NCBI RefSeq assembly: GCF_900114785.1
Contig: NZ_FOUG01000011.1
Coordinates: forward strand, 124,001 to 188,000
Direction: 5' to 3'
DNA: 64,000 nt
Origin: Variovorax sp. OV329
GTDB taxonomy: Bacteria > Pseudomonadota > Gammaproteobacteria > Burkholderiales > Burkholderiaceae_C
Shown piece after piece: positions 38,976-46,974 of this stretch. The notes below the pieces were generated by a model, which was not told where the DNA came from, ran no database searches, and was given only the letters and a program-made list of their open reading frames with translations. The position numbers were made by a program, and so were the translations under genes. Each line of letters opens with the position of its first letter. Position 1 is the first letter of the stretch.

Positions 38976-40529
38976 TCAAGACGACGCGCGCTGTCCGAAA
39001 TCCAATGTCAGGGCCACTGGCGCGCCGGCGGGACACGTCAGGGCGATCCCCTGGCCAGTTGCCCTGAGGTCCAACGAGCCGCCGTTCTGTATCCGCAAGT
39101 CCTCGCCGCGGGCCAAAAGTGAGTTGTCGCACGAGAGCTGCCAGTGGCCGACCCCGGCAAGACGCCCGATCTCCACATTGTAGCTGTCTCCCGCCGACCG
39201 GCTGCGCTGGAGCCTGGCGTAGAGCCGACACTCATCGCGATCCACGAACGCCTGCAGTATGTCGACGTCGTTGCCGACCTGCGTGAGCGCCGGATCAAGG
39301 TGGTGGCGTTGATCCCAAGGTTGGTTGTACAGGCCCCATAGCCCGTCAGGCACGTTGAGCCGTGCGTAGCCGAGCAGCGCATTGCCCGTCATGGCTTCGA
39401 CCAAGGTGCGGTAGCCCTGGCTGTCTTCGGAAACGTCGTTGCGCGGATAGTAGAAGCCGCCGTCGCGCCACGTGGGCCGCATGAAGCGTTCCGCGTGCCG
39501 CAACAGGCCGTCCAGCGTCTCGGAGTCGCCCATTTCGGACGCCCAAGTGGCAGCCCAGCCGAAGTCCGAGTCGTCGTTGACAACGGCCTGGCCCATGATC
39601 TCGAGGCGCTGAGCCGAGCGCACGCACATCATGGCGTCGTGTTCTCTCACGAGCCACGCAGCGCTTTGCGCGGGATAATGCTGATGCACGAACTCGCGGT
39701 TCCACATGTTCATGAGCGTGCCGCACCAAGCGTCTGCCCACGGCGACGGCCCTGCGTTGTCGCGCACGATGCCCGAATCCTGCTGCAGCATCATGTTGTA
39801 GTGCCCGTTGGCCCCCAAACGACCGAACCGCTCCCAGGCATGCTGGTAGCCCGCCGTGACTTCGCTGGCGAGCGAGCCGCCATTGACGAGGTCGTGCATG
39901 CGAAAGCCGAGGATCGCTGGCTGGTTGCAGATCTGGAAGACGCAATTTGGCTCGCACGCCACCCCGACGAAGCCGCTCTCGACCATCTGCCAGTAGAGGT
40001 GCTGGTTGAGACTGTTCTGGTCGTAGACGAAGCGTCGCTCCGTGCCGCCCCAGAAGAACGACCAGTACCGGAACGTGAGGGCGCCCTCGGCGGCATAGCG
40101 GCCGTCGTCGAACAGATGGTTGTACAGCAGGGCCATCGACTGGACGTAGGCGCTGTACATGACGTTGTCCTTACCCACAGGATCCCACTGCTCCTCGTAG
40201 CGCTCGGAAAGGTGCATGTTGAATACGCTGCCGCCCCGGCTCACCCGGGGCCAATACATCCAGACTTCTGGCAGCAGCATCTTGTGGATGAGGCGCTCGA
40301 ACACGGGCTTGAACAGTCCCGGAGCGGCGGGAAGCCGGTGGCGGTGAGCCAGCGCCAGCGCGTAGGCCATGTAGGCGATCTGAAAGCGGTAGGCACCGAA
40401 GTCGTCCTGACCTGTGCCGCGACCATGCATGCCCGACCAGTCGTTGTCCGGCTGGCGGGCCAGGTTGGCGAAGTGGCGCAAGTGGCCCGCCTGCAATTCG
40501 TCGAGGCCGCGAACTTCCAGCTCATGCAT
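38976..40529 (-). CDS. linalool dehydratase/isomerase-family protein
   Basis: A 517-residue alpha/alpha-barrel protein with strong likeness to linalool dehydratase/isomerase (LinD) of Castellaniella: LPAAPGLFKPVFERLIHKMLLP (about 66-87), SRGGSVFNMHL, NVMYSAYVQSMALLYNHLF and CEPNCVFQICNQPAILGF (192-209). Cys192 and Cys201 have the nine-residue spacing of the active-site Cys171/Cys180 pair of LinD, with Glu193 at the Glu172 place. LinD isomerises geraniol to linalool and dehydrates linalool to myrcene. Unlike LinD there is no signal peptide, and the C-terminus (about 400-517) is a longer beta-rich tail. The start overlaps the SCO1-like stop by eight bases. The true substrate may be another tertiary or allylic alcohol. 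Confidence 0.85.
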   Translation of the reverse strand: MHELEVRGLDELQAGHLRHFANLARQPDNDWSGMHGRGTGQDDFGAYRFQIAYMAYALALAHRHRLPAAPGLFKPVFERLIHKMLLPEVWMYWPRVSRGGSVFNMHLSERYEEQWDPVGKDNVMYSAYVQSMALLYNHLFDDGRYAAEGALTFRYWSFFWGGTERRFVYDQNSLNQHLYWQMVESGFVGVACEPNCVFQICNQPAILGFRMHDLVNGGSLASEVTAGYQHAWERFGRLGANGHYNMMLQQDSGIVRDNAGPSPWADAWCGTLMNMWNREFVHQHYPAQSAAWLVREHDAMMCVRSAQRLEIMGQAVVNDDSDFGWAATWASEMGDSETLDGLLRHAERFMRPTWRDGGFYYPRNDVSEDSQGYRTLVEAMTGNALLGYARLNVPDGLWGLYNQPWDQRHHLDPALTQVGNDVDILQAFVDRDECRLYARLQRSRSAGDSYNVEIGRLAGVGHWQLSCDNSLLARGEDLRIQNGGSLDLRATGQGIALTCPAGAPVALTLDFGQRASS

Positions 40530-41106
40530 CCTGGCGTTGCTCCATGTGTTCTCGCAGGCGCGTGGCGATGGTTGCCGCGTCGAGCGATTCGGGGAAATGC
40601 GTGAGGTACTGGCCCCCGCCAGCCATCAGGTAGGCGTGAGCGGTATGCGGCACCACGTAGCCGCCAGGGGCGCATGGATCGGTTACTTGCCGGGCGAAAA
40701 CGCGAAATGATCGCCTTGCTGCCTCGAGCTGGCCGGCCGATCCGGTGAGTCCGATGAAGGCGCCCGCCCCGCCCGCGTAGCGCGAGAGGTACTGGCGCAA
40801 GACCTGCGGCGAATCGCGTGCAGGGTCGACCGTGATATACAGCGGCTGGATGCGGTCGGCCAGGGGCCCCAGGAGGTCCAGCGCCGAGCCCAGCTTGGAC
40901 AGCTCCCGCGGGCAGACGACGGCGCAATGCGAGAAGCCGAACAGGACCAGCATGCAGCGAGATCTGAAGCTGTCTTCATTGACTGGCTGCCCGAAATGAT
41001 CGACGAGGTCAAAACGGCCGGCAATCGGAGGGGCGGCGGGCGGAGGCGGTGCCGCGGCCCCGCAGCAGCACGAAGGAAGCGCATCGGCAAAGAAGGTCTC
41101 TAGCAT
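40522..41106 (-). CDS. SCO1/SenC-like thioredoxin-fold protein
   Basis: A 194-residue SCO-family protein. It keeps the copper-type CxxxC (LFGFSHCAVVCPREL, Cys61 and Cys65) and a His in VVPHTAHAYLM near residue 155. SCO proteins normally carry copper to cytochrome oxidase CuA or act as thiol reductases, outside the cytoplasmic membrane. Here there is no membrane anchor or evident signal; the N-terminus is short with a CCC triplet and a Pro-rich stretch. It sits between the transferase (three-base gap) and the LinD homologue (overlap), so its role is probably tied to that pathway, perhaps as a thiol or copper helper. Confidence 0.85.
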   Translation of the reverse strand: MLETFFADALPSCCCGAAAPPPPAAPPIAGRFDLVDHFGQPVNEDSFRSRCMLVLFGFSHCAVVCPRELSKLGSALDLLGPLADRIQPLYITVDPARDSPQVLRQYLSRYAGGAGAFIGLTGSAGQLEAARRSFRVFARQVTDPCAPGGYVVPHTAHAYLMAGGGQYLTHFPESLDAATIATRLREHMEQRQDA

Positions 41107-41109
41107 TCT

Positions 41110-41892
41110 TCAGCACACCACGAGGTCTTCCAGCTTGCGGCTGCGTTCGCGCAAGTCCTGGTACAGATCCAGCTCGGACAGCCTGGCGCCCCGGTAGAAG
41201 GTCTTGCCCCAGGATTCGCGCAACCGGAAGCGCGCCAGCCAGGCCTTCAAGGCTGGCTTGTCGTCCCACAGGTAGGCATGGCCCAGGTCCTCCATGCGGT
41301 CCAGCAGCGGCGCCACGCAGCAGTCGGCGAGGCTGGGCCTGGGGCCGTTCACCAGCCAGTCCTGCTGCGCAAGGGCCTTTTCCATGCGTCCGGTGGTGAG
41401 TTCGATGTTCTCGTAGGCCACCATCAGATCTTTGTCCGTGAAGCCCTGCTGGCCCATCTTCTCTATGAAGCGCCGGCGTAGCGGGCGAGAGGCGACGGCG
41501 TCCTCGAACGCCTCCTTCTCCAGCGCCTGGAAGTGGCGCAGGAAGGTCTGGTTGAACGACGGAAAGCGCACTGCTGGCGTGGCGACCTCCTCGAAGTAGC
41601 GCAGCCAGGCGCGCATCCGTGCCCGATCTGCTGCTGCCTTGGGTGACATGGCCGGCTCAGGTACCACCTCGTCGAGGTATTCCATGATCACCGACGAGTC
41701 GACCACGACCGTGTCGTCGTGCTGCAGCGTAGGAACCACGCCGTTGGGGTTGAGCTTCAGGTACCAGGGCGCGTAGTGCTCGTTGTCCTTGAAGCTGATC
41801 TGCACGTCATCCCATTCGATCTGCTTTTCCGCCAGCACGAGACGCACCTTCTGGCTGCAGGTCGAGTAGGCATGGTTGTAGAGCTTGAACAC
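41110..41892 (-). CDS. glutathione S-transferase, copy 1
   Basis: A 260-residue cytosolic transferase, starting at GTG with AGGAG eight bases upstream. The N-terminal thioredoxin fold has YSTCSQKVRLVLAEK (residues 9-23), where S-T-C-S resembles the SSC-type catalytic start of zeta-class enzymes (maleylacetoacetate isomerase), and VDSSVIMEYLDEV, the glutathione-binding turn. The C-terminal helical domain holds SLADCCVAPLLDRMEDLGH. More than half its residues match copy 2 at 51527-52303 by eye, including the shared ending DLVVC. It heads the minus-strand unit with SCO1-like and LinD-like genes and is divergent from TetR. Confidence 0.92.
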   Translation of the reverse strand: MFKLYNHAYSTCSQKVRLVLAEKQIEWDDVQISFKDNEHYAPWYLKLNPNGVVPTLQHDDTVVVDSSVIMEYLDEVVPEPAMSPKAAADRARMRAWLRYFEEVATPAVRFPSFNQTFLRHFQALEKEAFEDAVASRPLRRRFIEKMGQQGFTDKDLMVAYENIELTTGRMEKALAQQDWLVNGPRPSLADCCVAPLLDRMEDLGHAYLWDDKPALKAWLARFRLRESWGKTFYRGARLSELDLYQDLRERSRKLEDLVVC

Positions 41893-41943
41893 GGTGTTCT
41901 CCTGTAAGGGCGGTCGAGGGTTAACGAGGGGGTTGACTCAGAA

Positions 41944-41985
41944 TTGCACAAATGAATAATACAAACAAGCAAAACAGATGTGCAA
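41944..41985. promoter_or_regulatory. inverted repeat in the GST/TetR divergent promoter
   Basis: TTGCACA (41944-41950) and TGTGCAA (41979-41985) are perfect inverted 7-bp arms 28 bases apart, flanking an AT-rich stretch between the divergent transferase and TetR genes. Likely operator half-sites for the TetR regulator, which would let it control both directions. Confidence 0.45.
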
Positions 41986-42003
41986 GTGGTTTTCCCTTTC
42001 CCG

Positions 42004-42735
42004 ATGGCCATGGTCCGAAACGCAAATTCGCCAACGCTCGAGCAGGCGCGAGAAGACGCCCCCGATCGCAAGACGCAGATCATCCGCAGCGCGCAGAAGT
42101 TATTTGCCCTGCACGGCTACCACGCGGTTTCCATTCGGCAGATCGCGGACGACGCGGGCGTTCCGCTGGCGCTGGTGCGCTACTACTACGGCGCCAAGGA
42201 TGAGCTCTTTCACGCCATCTTCGAGCGCTGGAACCATGTCAGCGAGCAGCGCTTGGCGCTGCTGGCCGAGGCGCTTGGCGAGCGTTCGGGCGCGAAGCTG
42301 CTGCGGCGCGTCGTGCAGGCCTTCGCGGCACCGGTCCTGACGCTGCGCGACAGCGAGGAGGGCACGCACTACGCCGTGATGCTGTCGCGCGAGCTGGCTC
42401 ATCCCACGGCGGAAGCGCAGCGCGCGGGACAAACCTTCCTCGATCCGATGGCGCGCGCCTTCCTGGACGCACTGCAACAGACGCTTCCGCTAGCCACGCG
42501 CGAGCAGGTGGCGTGGTGCTACCAGCTCATGATCGGCAGCCTGATGGCCCATATGCAGGAGTTGCAGCACGCGCGAGTGCGGGGCCTGGCTGGCATTGCG
42601 CCGGCCGACGAGCGCATCGACAGCGGCCAGCTCCTTGTCGATTTCGTCGTGGGCGGCATCCAGGCTGCCTTGTCGCGTAGCGCAAGCGCTTCTCCAACTT
42701 CCCGTGTCTCTCCTGCCAAGAAAGGTTCCCGATGA
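42004..42735 (+). CDS. TetR-family regulator, copy 1
   Basis: A 243-residue repressor. DNA-binding domain at about residues 22-68 (TQIIRSAQKLFALHGYHAVSIRQIADDAGVPLALVRYYYGAKDELF). The C-terminal ligand domain resembles the TetR_C_33/CerR type, with ELAHPTAEAQRAGQ and MIGSLMAHMQ. Start uncertain among GTG 41980, ATG 42004 and ATG 42010; GTG 41980 overlaps the operator arm. Coupled by ATGA to the importer binding protein, so it regulates its own operon and probably the divergent transferase unit. Confidence 0.9.
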   Translation: MAMVRNANSPTLEQAREDAPDRKTQIIRSAQKLFALHGYHAVSIRQIADDAGVPLALVRYYYGAKDELFHAIFERWNHVSEQRLALLAEALGERSGAKLLRRVVQAFAAPVLTLRDSEEGTHYAVMLSRELAHPTAEAQRAGQTFLDPMARAFLDALQQTLPLATREQVAWCYQLMIGSLMAHMQELQHARVRGLAGIAPADERIDSGQLLVDFVVGGIQAALSRSASASPTSRVSPAKKGSR

Positions 42736-43676
42736 AACGTCGCACGCTTCTTCATGCCGGCGTTGCCGCACTTTCGGCCGCCGCCGCATCCATGCCTATG
42801 GCGCAGGAGCGCACCAAGGTCCGGCTCGGCTATACCGCAGTGGCCGACTTCTACCCCGTGTTCGTGGCTGCCGAGCAGGGCTACTTCTCCAAGAGTGGTC
42901 TGGACGTCGAGTTCGTGCTACTGCCGTTGACCGCCAACGTGCCGCCCGGCCTGGAGTCCGACTCGATTCAGATCGGCGGCGTGTCGCCGTCGGTCTTCAT
43001 CTCGGCCATTGATGGCGGGCTGGATCATGTCGCGCTGGCGGGCGCCACGATAGGCGGCCGCAACAGTACCGAGCTGGGCCTGGTCGCACGGGCCGGCTCG
43101 GGCATCCACACCGCACAGGACTGTGTGGGCAAGAAGATCGGCGTCGCCGGCATCGGATCTGCGCTGCATGTTTCGTTTCGTGCCTGGCTGATCTACAACA
43201 AGGTGGACTGGCGCAAGGTGGTGTTCGTGGAGGCGGCCTTCCCCCAGCAACCCGACCTGCTGCGTGGCGGCACGGTGGATGCCGTGGTCTCGGCCGAACC
43301 TTTCATGAGCCGCATCGTCGACAGCGGTGTGGGCTACATCGCTTCCTACTACACCACCGCCCTCGAAGACGACCAGCAGAAGATGGTTTACGAGGCCACC
43401 CGCGCATGGACACAGAAGAACCCGGGCGCGGTGAAGGCCTTCCGCCAGTCGCTGGCCGAGGCCTCGGCTTTCGCGCAGGTGCCTGCCAACGACCCGGCTG
43501 TGCGCGCCGCCATCGGCAAGTACATCAAGCTGCCGCCCCCGGTGCTAGCCAAGATCAAGCTCGCGCCTCCGCAGCCGGTGCTGACCGCCAAGGCCTTGGA
43601 GTCCTGGGTCGTGATGATGCAGGTGCAGGATATGCTGAAGTCGAAGATCGACGCGAAGCGCCTGCTGGTGCCATGA
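42732..43676 (+). CDS. ABC importer binding protein, NitT/TauT (SsuA) type
   Basis: A 314-residue periplasmic protein with signal peptide (KRRTLLHAGVAALSAAAASMPMAQ). The mature region begins TKVRLGYTAVADFYPVFVAAEQGYFSKSGLDVE, the standard opening of the sulfonate/nitrate/thiamine-precursor class, and includes GKKIGVAGIGSALH. Coupled to TetR upstream and overlapping the ATPase gene by ATGA. Ligands in this class are small sulfonates, pyrimidine precursors, aromatics or similar. Confidence 0.9.
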   Translation: MKRRTLLHAGVAALSAAAASMPMAQERTKVRLGYTAVADFYPVFVAAEQGYFSKSGLDVEFVLLPLTANVPPGLESDSIQIGGVSPSVFISAIDGGLDHVALAGATIGGRNSTELGLVARAGSGIHTAQDCVGKKIGVAGIGSALHVSFRAWLIYNKVDWRKVVFVEAAFPQQPDLLRGGTVDAVVSAEPFMSRIVDSGVGYIASYYTTALEDDQQKMVYEATRAWTQKNPGAVKAFRQSLAEASAFAQVPANDPAVRAAIGKYIKLPPPVLAKIKLAPPQPVLTAKALESWVVMMQVQDMLKSKIDAKRLLVP

Positions 43677-44455
43677 GCGGCGATGCGCCCCTGCTGAGCT
43701 TCGACGGCGTCTCGGTGGTGCTGGGGGGGCGAGAGATCGTCTCGCCCAGTTCCTTCGAGGTAGGGCGCGGGCAGTTCGTTTGCATCGTGGGCCCAAGTGG
43801 CTGCGGCAAGACCACGCTACTTCGTGCGGCCAGCGGGCTGGCGCAGGTCAGTGCGGGGGCGGTGCGCTACAAGGGCAAGCCCATGGACGGCCCCACGCGC
43901 GAGGTGGCCTTCGTTTTCCAGGACTACGGCCGCGCGCTGCTGCCCTGGCGCACGGTGGACGGCAACGTGCGGCTGGCGCTGGAGGCCGCGCGCGTGCCCG
44001 CTGCCGAGCACGCGGGGCGCATCGCCGAGGTGCTGGCCAAGGTCGGCTTGAGCCAGCACTTGCACAAGCACCCGGTGCAGCTGTCCGGCGGCATGCAGCA
44101 GCGCCTGCAGATCGCGCGCTGCCTGGCTCAGCGCCCCGAAGTGCTGATGATGGACGAGCCCTTCGCTGCGCTGGATGCCCTGACTCGCCGCAGCCTGCAG
44201 GACGAGTGCGCGCGCCTGGTGCGTGAACAGGGCCTGACGGTACTGTTCGTCACGCACGATTTGGAGGAGGCCATCTACCTGGGCGATCGCGTGATCGCGC
44301 TGCAGGCCAACCCCGGTCCTGGGCGGCCCAGCATCGCACGCATCATCGACGTGGACATCCCCCAGCCGCGCGATCAACTCAGCACCAAGGAGCATCCGCG
44401 GTATCTGCATCTGCGGCGCGAGCTGTACGAATTCATCGAGGGCGGCCATGACTAG
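43673..44455 (+). CDS. ABC importer ATPase, SsuB/TauB type
   Basis: A 260-residue ATPase with Walker A GPSGCGKTT, Q-loop VFQDYGRALLPWRTV, signature LSGGMQQRLQIARC, Walker B VLMMDEPFAALDA and FVTHDLEEA. Short C-terminus without a regulatory domain, as in SsuB/TauB. Overlaps the first permease gene by eight bases. Confidence 0.93.
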   Translation: MSGDAPLLSFDGVSVVLGGREIVSPSSFEVGRGQFVCIVGPSGCGKTTLLRAASGLAQVSAGAVRYKGKPMDGPTREVAFVFQDYGRALLPWRTVDGNVRLALEAARVPAAEHAGRIAEVLAKVGLSQHLHKHPVQLSGGMQQRLQIARCLAQRPEVLMMDEPFAALDALTRRSLQDECARLVREQGLTVLFVTHDLEEAIYLGDRVIALQANPGPGRPSIARIIDVDIPQPRDQLSTKEHPRYLHLRRELYEFIEGGHD

Positions 44456-45221
44456 GCCGGTCGGCATGCTGCGCGCTTGGCGCGCCTTTGTGCTGCCGGG
44501 CGTGTTGCTGGCGCTGTGCGAGATCTATGGACGCCGCGCAGCGGCGCTGGGTAGCGATGCGCTGGCTCCTCCCACCGCCGCGCTGCGGGCGCTGGCCGAC
44601 GCCGCGCGTGATGGCACGCTGTGGCAGGCCACCGGCTTCACGTTAGGGACTGCCGCGCTGGGGCTGGCCGTCGGGGCGGCGCTGGCTCTGGTGCTGGGAT
44701 TCGTGCTCGGGCTGTCACGCCGGGCCGCGCACTTGGGTGGACTGACGGTGGAGGTGCTTCGGCCCGTGCCCTCGGTGGCGCTGATCCCGCTGAGCGTGCT
44801 CGCCTTCGGCTTCGGACTGCGCATGGAGCTGGCAGTGGTAGCCTTCGCAACTTTCTGGCCCATGCTGATCCTCGTGCAGGTGGCGGTGCAGCAGGTTGAG
44901 CCGCGGCTGCTGGAAGTTAGCCGCGTGCTGGGGCTGACGACGTGCCAGCGGGCCTTCAAGATCCTGTTGCCGGCCATCGTGCCGCGCCTGTTCGTGGCGC
45001 TGCGCGCCGGGGTGGGCATCGCGCTGGTAGTGGCCGTCACCGTCGAGGTCGCGGCCAACCCGCACGGCATGGGCTACGCGATGATGATCGCGCAGCAAAG
45101 CTTCGATCCCGCGCTGATGCTGGCTTGGCTGGGTTGGATTGGCGTGGTGGGCTTCGCCATCAACGCGGCCATGGTGTGGCTGCAGCGCCGGGTGGCCATT
45201 CGCATGGGGGCCGCGGCATGA
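44448..45221 (+). CDS. ABC importer permease, SsuC/TauC type (first)
   Basis: A 257-residue inner-membrane permease with about six spans. The EAA loop reads EVSRVLGLTTCQRAFKILLPAIVP near residues 153-176. Overlap of eight bases with the ATPase gene and of four with the second permease. Two different permeases in one SsuABC-type system suggest a heterodimeric pore. Confidence 0.9.
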   Translation: MTRPVGMLRAWRAFVLPGVLLALCEIYGRRAAALGSDALAPPTAALRALADAARDGTLWQATGFTLGTAALGLAVGAALALVLGFVLGLSRRAAHLGGLTVEVLRPVPSVALIPLSVLAFGFGLRMELAVVAFATFWPMLILVQVAVQQVEPRLLEVSRVLGLTTCQRAFKILLPAIVPRLFVALRAGVGIALVVAVTVEVAANPHGMGYAMMIAQQSFDPALMLAWLGWIGVVGFAINAAMVWLQRRVAIRMGAAA

Positions 45222-45997
45222 AGACGCGTCTGGTGCATGGGTTGAGCCCCGTGGCGGTGCTGCTGGGTCTCATCGCGCTCTGGTGGGGCCTAAGCAGCAG
45301 CGGCTGGGTCAGTAGAGTTTTCCTGCCCAGCCCGCAGGCGACGCTGGCCAGCCTGGCCGAGGGGCTGAACTTGGCAGGCCGGAGCGACGGGCGAGGCGAA
45401 CTGCTGACCTTCACTGGCCAGACAGTCCAGCGCATGTTGCTGGGCTGGCTGCTTGCTTCGTTCTTGGGCATCGCGCTGGGCGCGGTCATCGGCGTGTCCA
45501 GCGCCGCGCGCACTTGGGTCCAGCCGATGCTGGAATTCTTGCGCCCGCTGCCGGCTTCGGCGCTGATGCCGCTGGCGATCTCCATCTTCGGCCTGAACCC
45601 GACGATGGTGCTGTTCGTGGTGGGCTTCGGTGCCATGTGGCCGGTGCTGCTGGCCACCATCCACGGCTTCGCGACGGTGGCCACGGTGCTGCAAGAAATG
45701 GCGCGCTGCCTGCAGCTGTCCAGGATGGCCTTCGTCTGGAAAGTGGGGCTGCCCAACGCGATGCCCGACATCCTGGCGGGCATGCGGCTGTCGATGACGG
45801 TGTCGCTGATCGTCTCGATCGTGGGCGAGATGATCGCCTCGCAGCCCGGTCTGGGGCAAGCCATTCTGCTGGCGGCTCGCTCGTTCCGCGCCGCCGATCT
45901 GTTCGCCGGCATCGTCCTGCTGGGGCTCATCGGTTTCGGCAGCAATGTACTGCTGGCAGCTGTCGAGCGGCGTCTGCTACGTTGGCAGAAGTCCTGA
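45218..45997 (+). CDS. ABC importer permease, SsuC/TauC type (second)
   Basis: A 259-residue inner-membrane permease. EAA loop EMARCLQLSRMAFVWKVGLPNAMPDILAG at about residues 160-188, followed by SIVGEMIASQPGLGQAILLA, which is typical of the class. Followed after 61 bp by the cyclase gene, which has its own strong RBS. Confidence 0.9.
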   Translation: MKTRLVHGLSPVAVLLGLIALWWGLSSSGWVSRVFLPSPQATLASLAEGLNLAGRSDGRGELLTFTGQTVQRMLLGWLLASFLGIALGAVIGVSSAARTWVQPMLEFLRPLPASALMPLAISIFGLNPTMVLFVVGFGAMWPVLLATIHGFATVATVLQEMARCLQLSRMAFVWKVGLPNAMPDILAGMRLSMTVSLIVSIVGEMIASQPGLGQAILLAARSFRAADLFAGIVLLGLIGFGSNVLLAAVERRLLRWQKS

Positions 45998-46058
45998 ATC
46001 AATCCGAAGACGCTCACGTGTTCCGATCCCACGCGCATCCTACGAAGGAGAACCCACG

Positions 46059-46865
46059 ATGCCCCGCAAATTCGTCGACCTGTCGATCTACCTGGAAAAC
46101 GACGTGCTCTCCGATCCGCCGCAGTTCGCGCCGAAGATCGACTACCTCGCGCACGACGACAGTTTTGAATTGCTCGCGCCCTTCTTCCCCGGCCTGAAGA
46201 AGGAAGACATGCCCGACGGCGAGACCTGGGCTGTGGAAGTGGTCAAGCTGTCTACCCACAACGGCACGCACCTGGATGCGCCCTACCACTTCCACTCGAC
46301 AATGGACAAGGCGCTGGGCCAGAAGAAGAAGGCTGTGACCATCGACGAAGTGCCGCTGGAGTGGTGTTTCCAGCCCGGCGTGAAGCTGGATTTCCGCCAC
46401 TTCGAGGACGGCTACGTCGTCACCGCCGCGGACGTGGAGGCTGAACTGACGCGCATCGGCCACTACTTGAAGCCGCTGGAAATCGTGGTGGTCAACACGA
46501 GCGCTGGCTCGCGCTACGGCAACGATGACTACGTATCGGCCGGCGCCGGCATGGGCTACGAGGCAACCATGTACCTGCTGGAGCGCGGCGTGCGCCTGAC
46601 GGGCACCGACGCCTGGAGCTGGGACGCGCCCTTCAAGTACACCGCTCAGCGCTATGCGCAGACCCGTGATGCGGGCTTGATCTGGGAGGGCCACAAGGCC
46701 GGGCGCGACATCGGCTACTGCCACATCGAGAAGCTGCACAACCTGGAGGCGCTGCCGGCCGATGGCTTTTTCATCAGCTGCTTCCCGCACAAGATTCGCG
46801 GAGCCTCGGCGGGATGGACGCGGGCTGTTGCCATCTTTGACGATGCGTTGATGGCGACTACCTAG
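46059..46865 (+). CDS. cyclase-family (kynurenine-formamidase-like) metal hydrolase, copy 1
   Basis: A 268-residue protein with the metal-binding signature HNGTHLDAP (about residues 67-75) of the cyclase/KynB fold, plus TDAWSWDAPF, and a late EGHKAGRDIGYCHIEKL. The family opens formamides, lactones or cyclic amides and includes isatin hydrolase. GAAGGAG at 46044-46050 precedes the ATG. The copy at 54028-54795 is clearly paralogous (shared IDEVPL(E/D)WC, VKLDF, AADVEAEL and TDAWSWDAPF). The substrate is unknown; a pathway-specific cyclic intermediate is likely. Confidence 0.88.
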   Translation: MPRKFVDLSIYLENDVLSDPPQFAPKIDYLAHDDSFELLAPFFPGLKKEDMPDGETWAVEVVKLSTHNGTHLDAPYHFHSTMDKALGQKKKAVTIDEVPLEWCFQPGVKLDFRHFEDGYVVTAADVEAELTRIGHYLKPLEIVVVNTSAGSRYGNDDYVSAGAGMGYEATMYLLERGVRLTGTDAWSWDAPFKYTAQRYAQTRDAGLIWEGHKAGRDIGYCHIEKLHNLEALPADGFFISCFPHKIRGASAGWTRAVAIFDDALMATT

Positions 46866-46974
46866 GAAGCTGGGTGGGTATTGGACAGCCGAACCCAGAG
46901 GGGGATCTGGGTCAGTTTGGGCTGCGATGCCCGCCTTTCCTGCGCAAACAAGTATCACATTTGCAGCAAGCACC

